Assembly (NCBI RefSeq): GCF_039545035.1
Contig: NZ_BAABRO010000002.1
Span: 930,001-994,000 of the forward strand
Direction of reading: 5' to 3'
DNA length: 64,000 nucleotides
Source of the DNA: Novipirellula caenicola
Lineage (GTDB): Bacteria > Planctomycetota > Planctomycetia > Pirellulales > Pirellulaceae
Position 1 is the stretch's first letter, and every line of letters begins with the position of its first letter. This document shows, one piece after another, positions 44,595 through 54,214 of the stretch. Position numbers and translations under genes: made by a program. Below the pieces are notes generated by a model, which did not search any database, was not told where the DNA came from, and saw nothing but the letters and a program-made list of their open reading frames with translations.

Positions 44595-46460
44595 TCAGCT
44601 TGCCGCAGCCGATTCGGATGTCGACGACGCAGGGCCGGCAATCGGAGCTTCGAGGACGCCGCGACAGCGTTGCCACATCAACACGCCCTCTAATACCATC
44701 CAGGCTTGCAGCCCGAGAATCCCAAATCCAAACAGCGTGAGCGTCCATTTTTCCTGCGGGATCCAGTTGTAGACCAGGTCATACGTCATTCCCCATGCAG
44801 GCATGACCAACATAATGACCATCGGAATCGCAACAAACGCAAACGGCTTGGAGCGTCGCGCAAGGTAGAAAACGGCGACCATCAGCGCCAATCCGGCCAA
44901 CAGTTGATTGGTCGCTCCGAACAGCGGCCACAGCACCATCCCGCCGGTTCCTGGTTTGTCGCCCACCCCGAGCGCGATGACGGCGGCGACCGCAACCGCG
45001 ATTCCTGTCGCGATGAATTTGTTGGTCATCGGTTTGACATGCACGCTTTCACCAAGTTCTTGTAAGACATAACGCTGCAATCGGGTCGCGGTATCGAGCG
45101 TGGTCGCCGCAAAGCTGGCCACCAGCACTGCCATGATCGCAACGGCCATTTTCAATGGCAGTCCGATCGTCGCCAAAAAATTCGCGCCGCCATCGATAAA
45201 CGCTGCCAATTTCTGAGGCAGCTTATGGTCAGCCCAACCGCCCGGGGTGCCATCGGCTTTGGTCGCTCGGTAATACATTTTCCAAGCCGCGTTGCCGGTC
45301 ACGACGGTGCCGTCGGCAGCCAACACGTTGGCGTATTCGCCGATTCCGTTGACCTCGGTTCGTTCAACACGTCCCATCCCGACTCCGGCACAACACGCCA
45401 AAATCACCAGCACCGCCAAGGCTCCTTCGAGCAACATCGCGCCATAACCGACCGCCTGCGCATCGGTTTCGCAATTGATTTGTTTGCTGGTCGTTCCGCT
45501 GCTGACCAAGCAATGAAACCCGCTGCATGCACCACACGCGATCGTGATGAACAAGAAGGGAAGGATCGGCGGCGCGTCGGCGGGAACATTCTCGGCCTTG
45601 GCAATCGCCGGGGCCGACGCCATCAGGTCGGCGCTGCCCGATACCGAGGCGACTCCTAATCCGATGACCAAAAGTGCCAATGCCACATACAGTTGGTGGC
45701 TATTGATGTAATCGCGAGGTTGCAGCAGCAACCAAACCGGCAACACTGACGCGGCAAACGCGTAGACCAGCAAAATCAAGGTCCAAACGACCACAGGAGT
45801 AAAGAATCCGGTGCTGTTCTCGGGCAGCGATATCGGCATGTAGTACGCACCGAAGTAAACGGCACCGTACAAGACCACCAATCCAAACACGCTGGGGCCA
45901 AGCAGCCCGCCTCCTTTTTTGTAAACCCAAATTCCGATTCCGACAGCGACCGGCATCGCGATCCAAACGCTCAAAACCGATTCGGGATAGATCGCAAAGA
46001 TAATGGCGATCACCAAGCCAAAGACCGCCAAGACGACCGACAATGCGAGTGCCAACACGGCCAAAAACAGCACCTTCGCTCGCGGTGTGATCAATCGACC
46101 TGCGACTTCACCGATGGTTTGACCTTTGTTGCGAAGCGAAATCACGAGCGCTGCCATGTCGTGAACGCCACCGATCAAGATCGATCCTAACACGACCCAC
46201 AACAACGCCGGCAACCATCCCCAAAACACGGCCAAGGCCGGGCCGACGATTGGGCCGGTGCCGGCAATACTGGTGAAATGGTGTCCGAAAATCACCGAAC
46301 GACGCGTCGGGACAAAGTCGACATCGTCGCGAAGCTCGTGACTCGGTACGACCGCTTCGGGGCTTAATTGAAACAAACGCCGCGCTAACCAGCGGCCGTA
46401 GGTGTTGTAAGCGACGACGAAACCGATCATCGACGCCAAGGCCACAATCAAAGTGCTCAT
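44595..46460 (-). CDS. cstA: Carbon starvation protein CstA-type transporter
   Basis: This is a 621-residue inner-membrane protein of the CstA family, proposed to import peptides or pyruvate under carbon starvation. About 16-18 hydrophobic segments are visible. Marks are YNTYGRWLARRLFQLSP, VIFGHHFTSIAGTGPIVGPA, FWGWLPALLWVVLGSI, SGFHCLVSSGTTSKQI and AVLVASFAATTLDTATRLQR. The short C-terminal tail is Ala/Ser-rich. The gene is divergent from trxB, with 260 bp between the cstA start and the GTG of trxB. No operator was recognised. Confidence 0.95.
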   Translation of the reverse strand: MSTLIVALASMIGFVVAYNTYGRWLARRLFQLSPEAVVPSHELRDDVDFVPTRRSVIFGHHFTSIAGTGPIVGPALAVFWGWLPALLWVVLGSILIGGVHDMAALVISLRNKGQTIGEVAGRLITPRAKVLFLAVLALALSVVLAVFGLVIAIIFAIYPESVLSVWIAMPVAVGIGIWVYKKGGGLLGPSVFGLVVLYGAVYFGAYYMPISLPENSTGFFTPVVVWTLILLVYAFAASVLPVWLLLQPRDYINSHQLYVALALLVIGLGVASVSGSADLMASAPAIAKAENVPADAPPILPFLFITIACGACSGFHCLVSSGTTSKQINCETDAQAVGYGAMLLEGALAVLVILACCAGVGMGRVERTEVNGIGEYANVLAADGTVVTGNAAWKMYYRATKADGTPGGWADHKLPQKLAAFIDGGANFLATIGLPLKMAVAIMAVLVASFAATTLDTATRLQRYVLQELGESVHVKPMTNKFIATGIAVAVAAVIALGVGDKPGTGGMVLWPLFGATNQLLAGLALMVAVFYLARRSKPFAFVAIPMVIMLVMPAWGMTYDLVYNWIPQEKWTLTLFGFGILGLQAWMVLEGVLMWQRCRGVLEAPIAGPASSTSESAAAS

Positions 46461-46720
46461 GGAAAATAACGATCAAAACAAAGGTTGGGGGGAGCGAAAA
46501 CGCTTGAAAATGAAGCGTCGTCGATGGCATGGTTTGCAAGCGAGGGGACTGACGACGCTCGGTGGGATCTGTAAAACACAATCGCACGAATGACGGTGTT
46601 TCGTGTTCACCATCATTCGTGTATACCGCCCGTAGTATAGGACGATTTTCACCCTATAATACCGTGGTCAACTCTCAAAATCTTTCCTTTAATGCAACCA
46701 AATCCGGGAGCCGCACAAGC

Positions 46721-47791
46721 GTGAGCGACAAAATAGAGAAGACAATCATCATTGGAAGTGGGCCTGCGGGATGGTCCGCAGCAATTTATGCAGCTCGCGC
46801 GAACTTGAATCCGGTCGTCTATGAAGGCACCGTGCGTCCGGAAATGATTCCGTTGGGGCAGTTGGCGTTTACCACCGAAGTCGAAAATTACGCTGGTTTC
46901 CCCGCCGGAAACATCCGCGCGTTCGTCGAATCCGCGGTCGACAAGGACCGTCACTGGAATTTGCCCATGCCGCCCGCCGGGCACGAAAAAGATGGCCAGC
47001 CGCATTACGCCGTCCAAGGCGTCGAATTGATGGAGCTGATGAAGCAGCAAGCCCTCAACTTCGGCACCCGCGTGGTCAGCGACGACATCGAAAGCGTTGA
47101 CTTTTCCGGCGACGTTCACGTGCTGAAACCAGCCAGTGGTGAACCGGTCAAGACAAAAACGGTGATCATCGCCACCGGCGCTCGAGCCAATTATCTCGGC
47201 TTGGATACCGAAGAAGCGTACAAGAACAAAGGGGTCAGCGCATGTGCGGTCTGTGACGGTGCGTTGCCGATCTATCGCTCCAAACCGCTGGCGGTCGTCG
47301 GCGGAGGTGACTCGGCGGTCGAAGAAGCGACTTATCTTGCGAATCTGAAGGACGCTGCGACGATCTACATGATCGTTCGTCGTGACGAGATGCGAGCATC
47401 GAAAGTGATGCAGAACCGCGCGCTGAACCATCCGAAGATCGAAATGAAGTGGAATAGTGTGGTCGATGAAGTTTACGGCGACGAGAAAATCGTCACCGGA
47501 ATCAAGCTGAAAAGCACCATCGATGGCTCGATTAGCGATTTGCCGGTCGGCGGTATGTTCGTCGCGATCGGACACACGCCGAACACCAAGTTTCTCGGTG
47601 GTGCGGTCGAGACCAACAGCAGCGGTTATATTCGTTGGACAAAATCTTTCCGCACGAACACCACCGTGAAGGGAGTTTTTGCTGCAGGCGACGTCGCGGA
47701 CGATTATTATCGACAAGCGATCACGTCGGCAGGAACCGGCTGTATGGCCGCGTTGGATGCCGAACGCTACCTCGCGGAACTTGATGCGTAA
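46721..47791 (+). CDS. trxB: Thioredoxin-disulfide reductase
   Basis: This is a 356-residue flavoprotein that reduces thioredoxin with NADPH. The N-terminal FAD site is [19 protein letters not shown], the redox pair is C175-A-V-C178-DG, and the NADPH site is [40 protein letters not shown] closes the family pattern. It is longer than the usual 310-330 residues because about 35 extra residues (64-98, ending before YAVQGVELM) are inserted in the FAD domain. A GTG start at 46721 fits: GGGAG lies 10 bases upstream and the N-terminus begins at the Rossmann fold; ATG 46562 would add 53 unlikely residues. Confidence 0.93.
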   Translation: MSDKIEKTIIIGSGPAGWSAAIYAARANLNPVVYEGTVRPEMIPLGQLAFTTEVENYAGFPAGNIRAFVESAVDKDRHWNLPMPPAGHEKDGQPHYAVQGVELMELMKQQALNFGTRVVSDDIESVDFSGDVHVLKPASGEPVKTKTVIIATGARANYLGLDTEEAYKNKGVSACAVCDGALPIYRSKPLAVVGGGDSAVEEATYLANLKDAATIYMIVRRDEMRASKVMQNRALNHPKIEMKWNSVVDEVYGDEKIVTGIKLKSTIDGSISDLPVGGMFVAIGHTPNTKFLGGAVETNSSGYIRWTKSFRTNTTVKGVFAAGDVADDYYRQAITSAGTGCMAALDAERYLAELDA

Positions 47792-47851
47792 GCGAACATC
47801 ACATCGCCGCGACTGGCAGGATCTTCGGGTGCTGCCGCGGCGTGAATAACT

Positions 47852-47932
47852 GTGGCTACCGTCGCCAGGCGGTAGAAATGGGTTTCGACGGAAATACGTC
47901 GAAACACTCCGCGCTCTGGCGAGCGTAGCTAC
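47852..47932. repeat. Palindromic repeat related to 25651-25823
   Basis: GTGGCTACCGTCGCCAG (47852-47868) pairs with CTCTGGCGAGCGTAGCTAC (47914-47932), with a second internal stem GTTTCGACGG..CGTCGAAAC. The right arm is identical to the inner arm at 25.7 kb. It lies between trxB and the Nramp gene. Confidence 0.75.
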
Positions 47933-48025
47933 TTCGATATCTCCGTTTGCCGGACGTCCGCGTCCCCTACCGACCTAATCTTCTCTTTCATCCCCACACC
48001 CACCTCTCCCCTAGAAAGTCTTGCC

Positions 48026-49777
48026 ATGTCAGCAGCCGAAACCGATCAAACAACGCTTGGGAACGAAAAAGTTCAGGCCGACCGCGAGTTGCTTCGGCAG
48101 GCACAAGCCGACGGCAAGGTCTTGGGGGCCTACATTCGCTTGTCGGGTCCCGGTTGGTTGCAAAGCGCGATCACGTTGGGCGGCGGTTCGTTGGCTGGAT
48201 CGCTGTTTCTCGGTGTGTTGGGCGGCTACAGCATGTTGTGGTTGCAATTGGTCGCGATTGTCTTGGGTGTCGTGATGTTGTCGGCGATCAGCTACGTCAC
48301 CCTAAGCACCGGTCGTCGTCCCTTTGAAGCGATCAACAGCGAAATCAATCCGGCACTTGGCTGGGGATGGATCGTGGCAACGATCATGGCCAACATGATT
48401 TTTTGTATGCCTCAGTTCAGTCTTTGTTACGACGCGCTGGACAAGAACCTAGCGACGTTGGGCGGTGGCGATGGATTGGGCAGCGGTTCGGTGACCAAAT
48501 GGGGAGTCACGCTCGCATTGTTCTTGGCAGCCGGATTTGTTGTCTTGTTGAACACACGGCGAGGCAAGGCGGCGAAGGTGTTTGATTTGTTCCTCAAAGC
48601 GTTGATCGGCATGGTCGTGATCTGCTTTGTCGGCGTTGCCGTGTTGCTGTTCGGTAGCGGCGAACTCGATTTCGGCACGATTTTGGCCGGTTTTATTCCT
48701 GATCTTGGCCAATTCATGCACCCGGCGGGTGACCTGCAAGGGCTGGTCGAAGGATTGTCGCCTGAGGGTGAAGCGTTTTGGACTCATAAATTGATGGGCA
48801 CGCAGCGGAGCGTGATGATCTCGGCGATTGCCACCGCGGTGGGCATCAACATGACGTTCCTGTTGCCCTATTCGATGTTGGCTCGCGGTTGGGACAAACC
48901 CTTTCGCGGACTCGCACGCTTTGACTTGTCGACCGGCATGGCGATCCCCTTTGTGCTGGTGACCAGCTGTGTCGTGATCGCCGCAGCGGCATCCTTCCAT
49001 AACAAAATTGATCCGCAGTTGGCATCGAGCAACCTTGCCGAAATGGAGCAATCACCCACCTTTGACGCGGTCAAGTCGAGCTTGCTTGCTCGCGTCGATG
49101 CGGAACTTGGTGACGCCGCAGCGACAACCGACGAGGCAACCAAGTTGGAAATGGTGGCGAAGCTGCCTGAAGAAGAAAAACGAATCGCATCCGCGTTGAT
49201 CAAACGAGACGCGTTCCAGTTGTCCCGAACTTTGGCGCCACTATTGGGCGATGGCAAGGCAAAGCTTGTTTTCGGACTCGGCGTGTTTGGAATGGGATTC
49301 TCGACGATCATCATTTTGATGTTGATCAATGGTTATGCGTTCCAAGAGTTGTGCGGTCGTCCCGGCAGCAGCGGCGTGTTCGTCACGGGGGTGTTGGTTG
49401 CCGGGATCTCGGGCGCCAGTTGGGTGTGGTTGTGGACCGACGATCAGACACGATTTTGGCTCGCGATTTTCGCTAGCACGTTTGCGGTGATGTTGTTGCC
49501 GATCGCCTACATCACGTTCTTTTTGATGATGAACAGCCGGCGAATCCTGGGTGATGACAAACCGACCGGTGGCCGGATGGTGGCCTGGAACGTGATGATG
49601 ATTTTGGCGGTCGCCGGTGCCGTGGCCGCCGCTGGGACGGCGATGTACGACAAGGCGATGGATAAACAGAATCCGATCTCGTTCTATGTCGTGATTGGGA
49701 TCCTGATCGTCTACTCGGCAGCGGTGGTGATCGGATTTGCCTTCCGAAAACCGTCGAAAACCGCCGCGGAACAATAA
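48026..49777 (+). CDS. Nramp-family divalent metal transporter
   Basis: This is a 583-residue proton-coupled importer-type membrane protein. IRLSGPGWLQSAITLGGGSL (TM1 region), GINMTFLLPYSMLARGWDK and SGVFVTGVLVAGISG are Nramp-type stretches, with about 11-12 membrane segments. In TM1 the metal-binding D-P-G-N of classic Nramps is not seen; the sequence reads GPGWLQS, so the substrate may not be Mn2+ or Fe2+. A roughly 100-residue soluble loop (residues 320-410, LASSNLAEMEQSPTF..) is unusual for the family. The family call is good; the metal is uncertain. Confidence 0.82.
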   Translation: MSAAETDQTTLGNEKVQADRELLRQAQADGKVLGAYIRLSGPGWLQSAITLGGGSLAGSLFLGVLGGYSMLWLQLVAIVLGVVMLSAISYVTLSTGRRPFEAINSEINPALGWGWIVATIMANMIFCMPQFSLCYDALDKNLATLGGGDGLGSGSVTKWGVTLALFLAAGFVVLLNTRRGKAAKVFDLFLKALIGMVVICFVGVAVLLFGSGELDFGTILAGFIPDLGQFMHPAGDLQGLVEGLSPEGEAFWTHKLMGTQRSVMISAIATAVGINMTFLLPYSMLARGWDKPFRGLARFDLSTGMAIPFVLVTSCVVIAAAASFHNKIDPQLASSNLAEMEQSPTFDAVKSSLLARVDAELGDAAATTDEATKLEMVAKLPEEEKRIASALIKRDAFQLSRTLAPLLGDGKAKLVFGLGVFGMGFSTIIILMLINGYAFQELCGRPGSSGVFVTGVLVAGISGASWVWLWTDDQTRFWLAIFASTFAVMLLPIAYITFFLMMNSRRILGDDKPTGGRMVAWNVMMILAVAGAVAAAGTAMYDKAMDKQNPISFYVVIGILIVYSAAVVIGFAFRKPSKTAAEQ

Positions 49778-49951
49778 AGTAACTTGCGAACGTGGCGTTA
49801 CAGCTAACAATGAGGGTCGGGGGCGTGGACGAGGTAACGAGTCCATGGAAAAAAACGGGGACTCGTTGCCTCGTCCACTACCTGAAATGCTTGAATCGGA
49901 CGCCGCTTATCGCTCCCCCTTTGTATACGCTTCAAATCAAAAGGATTGACG

Positions 49952-51349
49952 ATGCCAGACAATTGGATTCGTGTCGCTGAGGCTCGCAAAGCCGAGTCGG
50001 CGGGCCGTGACTGCGAAGTTCGCGGCTGGGTTCGCACGCGTCGCGACAGCAAAGGGGGATTCAGTTTTATCGAAGTCAACGACGGCAGCTGCCTTGGCAA
50101 TATCCAAGTCGTGGCACCCGGAGAACTGGATAACTACGCCGACGAAGTTCAAAAATTGACAGCCGGCTGCAGCGTCGTGGTCGCCGGGAAATTGGTCGAA
50201 TCGCCAGCCAAGGGGCAAGCGACCGAGCTGCAGGCGACTTCGGTACGTGTGCTGGGCTGGGCCGACCCCGAGACCTACCCGCTGCAAAAGAAGCGGCATT
50301 CGTTCGAGAAGCTGCGTGAGTGGGCGCACTTGCGAACTCGCACCAACACGCTCAGCGCGGTGATGCGAACGCGAGATCAGATCAGCCAATCGATTCATAA
50401 CTTCTTTCACGAAAACGGATTCTTCTATACTCACACGCCGATCATCACGGCGAGTGATTGCGAAGGCGCCGGCGAGATGTTTCGTGTCACAACACTCGAT
50501 TTGGACATGCTCGCTAAATCGGGCGGTCCGGTGAAATTTGAGTACGACTTTTTTGAAAAACCAGCCTATTTGACGGTTAGCGGGCAACTCAATGGCGAAA
50601 CCTACGCCACCGCTCTCGGACGGATCTACACGTTCGGGCCGACGTTCCGCGCCGAAAATAGTAACACCAGCCGGCATCTTGCCGAGTTTTGGATGGTTGA
50701 ACCCGAAGCGGCCTTTTTTGACTTGGCCGACGACATGCGGTTGGCCGAAGATTTCTTGAAGCGAATCTTTGCCGACTGCTTGAATCATTGCGACGAAGAC
50801 ATGCAGTTCTTCGACCAGCGAATTCAGCCAGGCGTGATCGACCAAATTCGTTCGGTCGTCGAACGGCCGTTTGCCCATATGACCTATACCGAAGCGATCA
50901 AGATCCTCGAAACGTGTGACGCAAAGTTCGATTATCCGATTTCGTGGGGCACTGATCTGCAAGCCGAGCACGAACGCTATCTGACCGAAGTGCATGTCAA
51001 AGGTCCCGTCATCCTGACCGATTACCCATCATCCATCAAACCGTTTTACATGCGGGTCAGTGATGATGGAAAAACGGTCGCCGCGATGGATGTGCTTGTT
51101 CCGGGCGTGGGCGAAATCATCGGCGGCAGCCAACGCGAAGAACGGCTCGACGTGCTGACGTCGCGAATGACCGAAGCGGGGCTGAACGAAGAAGATTACT
51201 GGTGGTACATCGATTTGCGCCGCTTTGGCACCGTGCCGCACGCGGGCTTTGGATTGGGGCTTGAACGAGCGGTCCAGTACGTCACCGGGATGTCCAATAT
51301 TCGTGACGTGATTCCGTTCCCCCGCACCCCCGGCAACGCCGACTTTTAA
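49952..51349 (+). CDS. asnS: Asparagine--tRNA ligase
   Basis: This is a 465-residue class IIb synthetase. An OB-fold anticodon-binding domain ([16 protein letters not shown]-like segment, [16 protein letters not shown]) leads to the catalytic core: motif 2 around [22 protein letters not shown] and motif 3 at [21 protein letters not shown]. The ending [13 protein letters not shown] is diagnostic of AsnRS rather than AspRS. The start is ATG 49952 with AAAAGG eight bases upstream. The next gene, gluQ, begins inside its stop codon (TAATG), so the two are translationally coupled. Confidence 0.96.
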   Translation: MPDNWIRVAEARKAESAGRDCEVRGWVRTRRDSKGGFSFIEVNDGSCLGNIQVVAPGELDNYADEVQKLTAGCSVVVAGKLVESPAKGQATELQATSVRVLGWADPETYPLQKKRHSFEKLREWAHLRTRTNTLSAVMRTRDQISQSIHNFFHENGFFYTHTPIITASDCEGAGEMFRVTTLDLDMLAKSGGPVKFEYDFFEKPAYLTVSGQLNGETYATALGRIYTFGPTFRAENSNTSRHLAEFWMVEPEAAFFDLADDMRLAEDFLKRIFADCLNHCDEDMQFFDQRIQPGVIDQIRSVVERPFAHMTYTEAIKILETCDAKFDYPISWGTDLQAEHERYLTEVHVKGPVILTDYPSSIKPFYMRVSDDGKTVAAMDVLVPGVGEIIGGSQREERLDVLTSRMTEAGLNEEDYWWYIDLRRFGTVPHAGFGLGLERAVQYVTGMSNIRDVIPFPRTPGNADF

Positions 51350-52305
51350 TGAGCACCGGCCGATTGGCACCGTCCCCGACCGGAGCTCAGCACTTAGGAA
51401 ATGCTCGTACCTATTTGCTCGCCTACTGGTCCGCTCGCAGCACCGGCAAAAAGTTAATCTTGCGAATCGAGGACATCGATTCACCGCGTGTTAAGTCTTG
51501 GGCGATTCAGCAAGCGATCGACGACCTGCGGTGGCTTGGGATCGATTGGGACGAAGGGCCCGATGTCGGCGGTCCACATTCGCCGTACATCCAAACCGAG
51601 CGGCAATCGCTGTACGCCGAGGCACTCGAGCGACTGATCGCCGCGAATCGCGTCTTTCCATGCAATTGTTCGCGGCAAGACATTGCCGATGCAGGCTCGG
51701 CACCTCATTTCGAGCACGAAGGAAACATTTATCCTGGCACCTGTGCGAGTTGGCAGAACGGTGACCCGCTGCCCGAGGCGGGCACGTTTTCCTGGCGATT
51801 CCGCGTCAAAGATCATCCAATTGAAATCGACGATCTGGTACTCGGAAACCAGAACTGCAATCCTGCGGCACATCTCGGTGCGTTCCCGATCACGCAAAAA
51901 AATGGCAGCTACTCCTATCATTTGGCCTGTGTCGTCGACGACGCTGCGATGGGAGTGAGCGAAGTGGTGCGCGGCGACGACTTGCTGCCCAGTGCATTCC
52001 GGCACATTGAACTTGCTGACGCACTCGAACTTCCTCGGTCACACTACGCCCACGTTCCCTTGATCAAAGGCCCCGACGGTCGCCGCTTGGCCAAACGCCA
52101 CGGTGATACGCGGCTGAGTTTGTATCGTGAACAAGGCGTCGCCCCGGAAACCATCGTCGGCTGGGCCGCATTTACCGCCGGCTTAACCGATACGGCGACT
52201 CCGCGGAGTGCCGACGAGGTGGTCCCGCTGTTTGCGTGGTCAAAACTCAATCGCAACGCGATCGTCGTCCACGAACAGGAAACCACTGGTTGGATCCGCG
52301 ATTAA
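51349..52305 (+). CDS. gluQ: Glutamyl-Q tRNA(Asp) synthetase
   Basis: This 318-residue truncated GluRS relative transfers Glu onto queuosine-34 of tRNA-Asp and lacks the anticodon-binding domain. The HIGH region is APSPTGAQHLGNARTYLLA, DIDSPRVK follows, and the zinc-like knob has CNCSRQDI with a later CASW. The KMSKS equivalent is RLAKRHGDTRL. Its length fits GluQRS rather than a full GluRS (about 480). It overlaps asnS by one base, a pairing of two tRNA-synthetase genes that suggests coordinated expression. The FMO gene is convergent. Confidence 0.95.
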   Translation: MSTGRLAPSPTGAQHLGNARTYLLAYWSARSTGKKLILRIEDIDSPRVKSWAIQQAIDDLRWLGIDWDEGPDVGGPHSPYIQTERQSLYAEALERLIAANRVFPCNCSRQDIADAGSAPHFEHEGNIYPGTCASWQNGDPLPEAGTFSWRFRVKDHPIEIDDLVLGNQNCNPAAHLGAFPITQKNGSYSYHLACVVDDAAMGVSEVVRGDDLLPSAFRHIELADALELPRSHYAHVPLIKGPDGRRLAKRHGDTRLSLYREQGVAPETIVGWAAFTAGLTDTATPRSADEVVPLFAWSKLNRNAIVVHEQETTGWIRD

Positions 52306-52384
52306 ACTGGAACACCGAACTGGTTGGCAAACATCAGCCGACGTTGCCAATGAAATTCTTTTCAGCCAGCGTTTCCCAAGCGAG

Positions 52385-53689
52385 CTAGCGTTCGCGGCAC
52401 GCTGATTCACAGGGAGTTTCTTCCGCGTCACAAGCGGATGCGGTTGAGCAGGCATCGGTCTGAGGCAGCACCAATTCGACTCGCCGTGCGGAGCAATGGT
52501 CGCCTGCCAGCTCGGCGACCACCGAACGAACCTGCTCGAAACCGGTTCGCAGTAGGAAGGTGGGGGCACGACCGTAGCTTTTCATTCCGACAACATAGAA
52601 ATTAGGTTCGGGGTGTTTCAATTCCTCCGCTCCGTGTGGCGGCACCGACCCGCAACTATGGTGGTTTGGGTTGATCAAGTTCCCCAGCCGTTTTGCCGCT
52701 TCGGTCGCAAGATCAAATTCAAGTCGCAGCTCTCGCAGCATTTCTAAATTGGGACGTGACCCGGCGGAAACGATGATTTCGTCGACCACCACGCGTGATG
52801 CACCCTCGACGTCGATGACCTCGATCCCACCGTCGCAGTGCGGCTTCAGTGCACTGATCGACAACCCCGGCATCAGCGTCACGGCACCCGATGTTACCGC
52901 GGATTGGACACGGGTTCCCAGTGCACCACGTTCCGCGATTTCGTCCGCACAACCTTTTCCCCATAGTGTTGAGGTGTCTGTTCGCCGGATGCCCCACGTG
53001 ACGGCGGTCGTTTGGTCCTCGTTCCTGAGCTCCGCCAAACTCATTACACTTCCGAATGCAGAATGCCCCGAGCCAACTACGAGGACTCGTTTTCCGCTGT
53101 ACTGCTGCCGCTGTTGTCCCAAAATATCGGGAATGCCGTAACGAATGTGCGAACGGAGTTGTTGTTCTCCATCTGCCATGACACCTCCAGCACCAAGCGG
53201 ATTGGGGTTTGTCCAGGTTCCCGAAGCATCGATGACCGCGCGAGCTTTGAAACGTCGTGGACCATCGGCTGTCTCGGTGACAATCAGAAACGGCGCGTCG
53301 TTGCGGTTGCCGTCTTTCATGCGATCATGGCCGTCACGCGAAACGGAAACCACTTTGTGATGAAGTTTGATTTGGCTCGCGATCGCAGGGTGAGCCGCCA
53401 ACGGATCGAGAAATTTTTCAACGAGTTCTTTTGCATAGGGAACCGCGTCTCCGCAAGGTTCGGTCCAGGCTACGTTGGCCTCAAGTAGCCGCTTGCCGGC
53501 CGGGTCGAGCAACATCGACCATGGTGTAAACAATCGGACATGCCGCCATTGCCAGATGTTGGCGGCGATTCGGGAACCCGCCTCCAAAATAATAGGAGTT
53601 AATCCTCGTTCGACCAAATTCGCTGCAGCAGCAAGTCCGATCGGGCCTGCACCGATAACGGCGATGGGCAACTTGCTTGGTTCTGTCAT
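52385..53689 (-). CDS. Flavin-containing monooxygenase-like FAD oxidoreductase
   Basis: This is a 434-residue NAD(P)H/FAD enzyme. The FAD site is IAVIGAGPIGLAAAANLVER, the second (NADPH) Rossmann motif is VLVVGSGHSAFGSVMSL, and VIDASGTWTNPNPLG lies between. IIVSAGSRPNLEM is a further GD-type FAD motif. The C-terminal 30 residues contain four Cys (CSTASACDAEETPC), possibly metal-binding. It resembles the FMO/pyridine-nucleotide-disulfide-oxidoreductase families; the substrate is unknown. The start at ATG 53689 has AAGGAAG just upstream; ATG 53947 would add 86 unlikely residues. Confidence 0.88.
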   Translation of the reverse strand: MTEPSKLPIAVIGAGPIGLAAAANLVERGLTPIILEAGSRIAANIWQWRHVRLFTPWSMLLDPAGKRLLEANVAWTEPCGDAVPYAKELVEKFLDPLAAHPAIASQIKLHHKVVSVSRDGHDRMKDGNRNDAPFLIVTETADGPRRFKARAVIDASGTWTNPNPLGAGGVMADGEQQLRSHIRYGIPDILGQQRQQYSGKRVLVVGSGHSAFGSVMSLAELRNEDQTTAVTWGIRRTDTSTLWGKGCADEIAERGALGTRVQSAVTSGAVTLMPGLSISALKPHCDGGIEVIDVEGASRVVVDEIIVSAGSRPNLEMLRELRLEFDLATEAAKRLGNLINPNHHSCGSVPPHGAEELKHPEPNFYVVGMKSYGRAPTFLLRTGFEQVRSVVAELAGDHCSARRVELVLPQTDACSTASACDAEETPCESACRER

Positions 53690-54214
53690 TTGTCTTCCTT
53701 GGACGGCTCTTCGTTGTTTGCAAAATAAAATCGCAGGTGATAGCAAGCAGCTGATCACATCCCCTGAGTTCGTGAACGGATAGTGGGCCAGTGCAACCGG
53801 GCACTGCACTTTGCCAAAGCGGGCTAGTCTAACGCGAGACGCCCCACCTTGAAAACGCGGCGGACCTTTGGGGGGACCGTGTGCACTGAAATGGCTGTGA
53901 GCGATTCGCCAACCATCGACGAACCAACATGCGATTGTCGACCACACCGGCTGACCGGCCGATCGTTTGCTGGATCAGCCGCCCGCGGCAACGCGTGACA
54001 GCGGGGCGTGCGCGGACAGGATTAAGATAAAGAGTATGATTAAGATTAGGAGCTGGCCCTACTTTTTTTGTTTCCTCGGCAAACTAGACACAGTCGTGGC
54101 GACGGCGTGTAGCCTCAGGCGACAGCTTCAGGAAAATTTGTTTGATGCCCAGTCAACGAATACCGTTCCTCCCCCGTTTTTCTTTCCGGCCTTTTGCAAA
54201 ATCAATTGTGTTTT
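53690..54214. other. 525-bp gap with direct repeats, no gene seen
   Basis: No coding frame is supported. Two copies of GATTAAGAT (54020-54028 and 54038-54046) flank AAAGAGTAT, and the following 150 bases become visibly more AT-rich, leading into the unrecognised gene at 54215. Confidence 0.6.
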
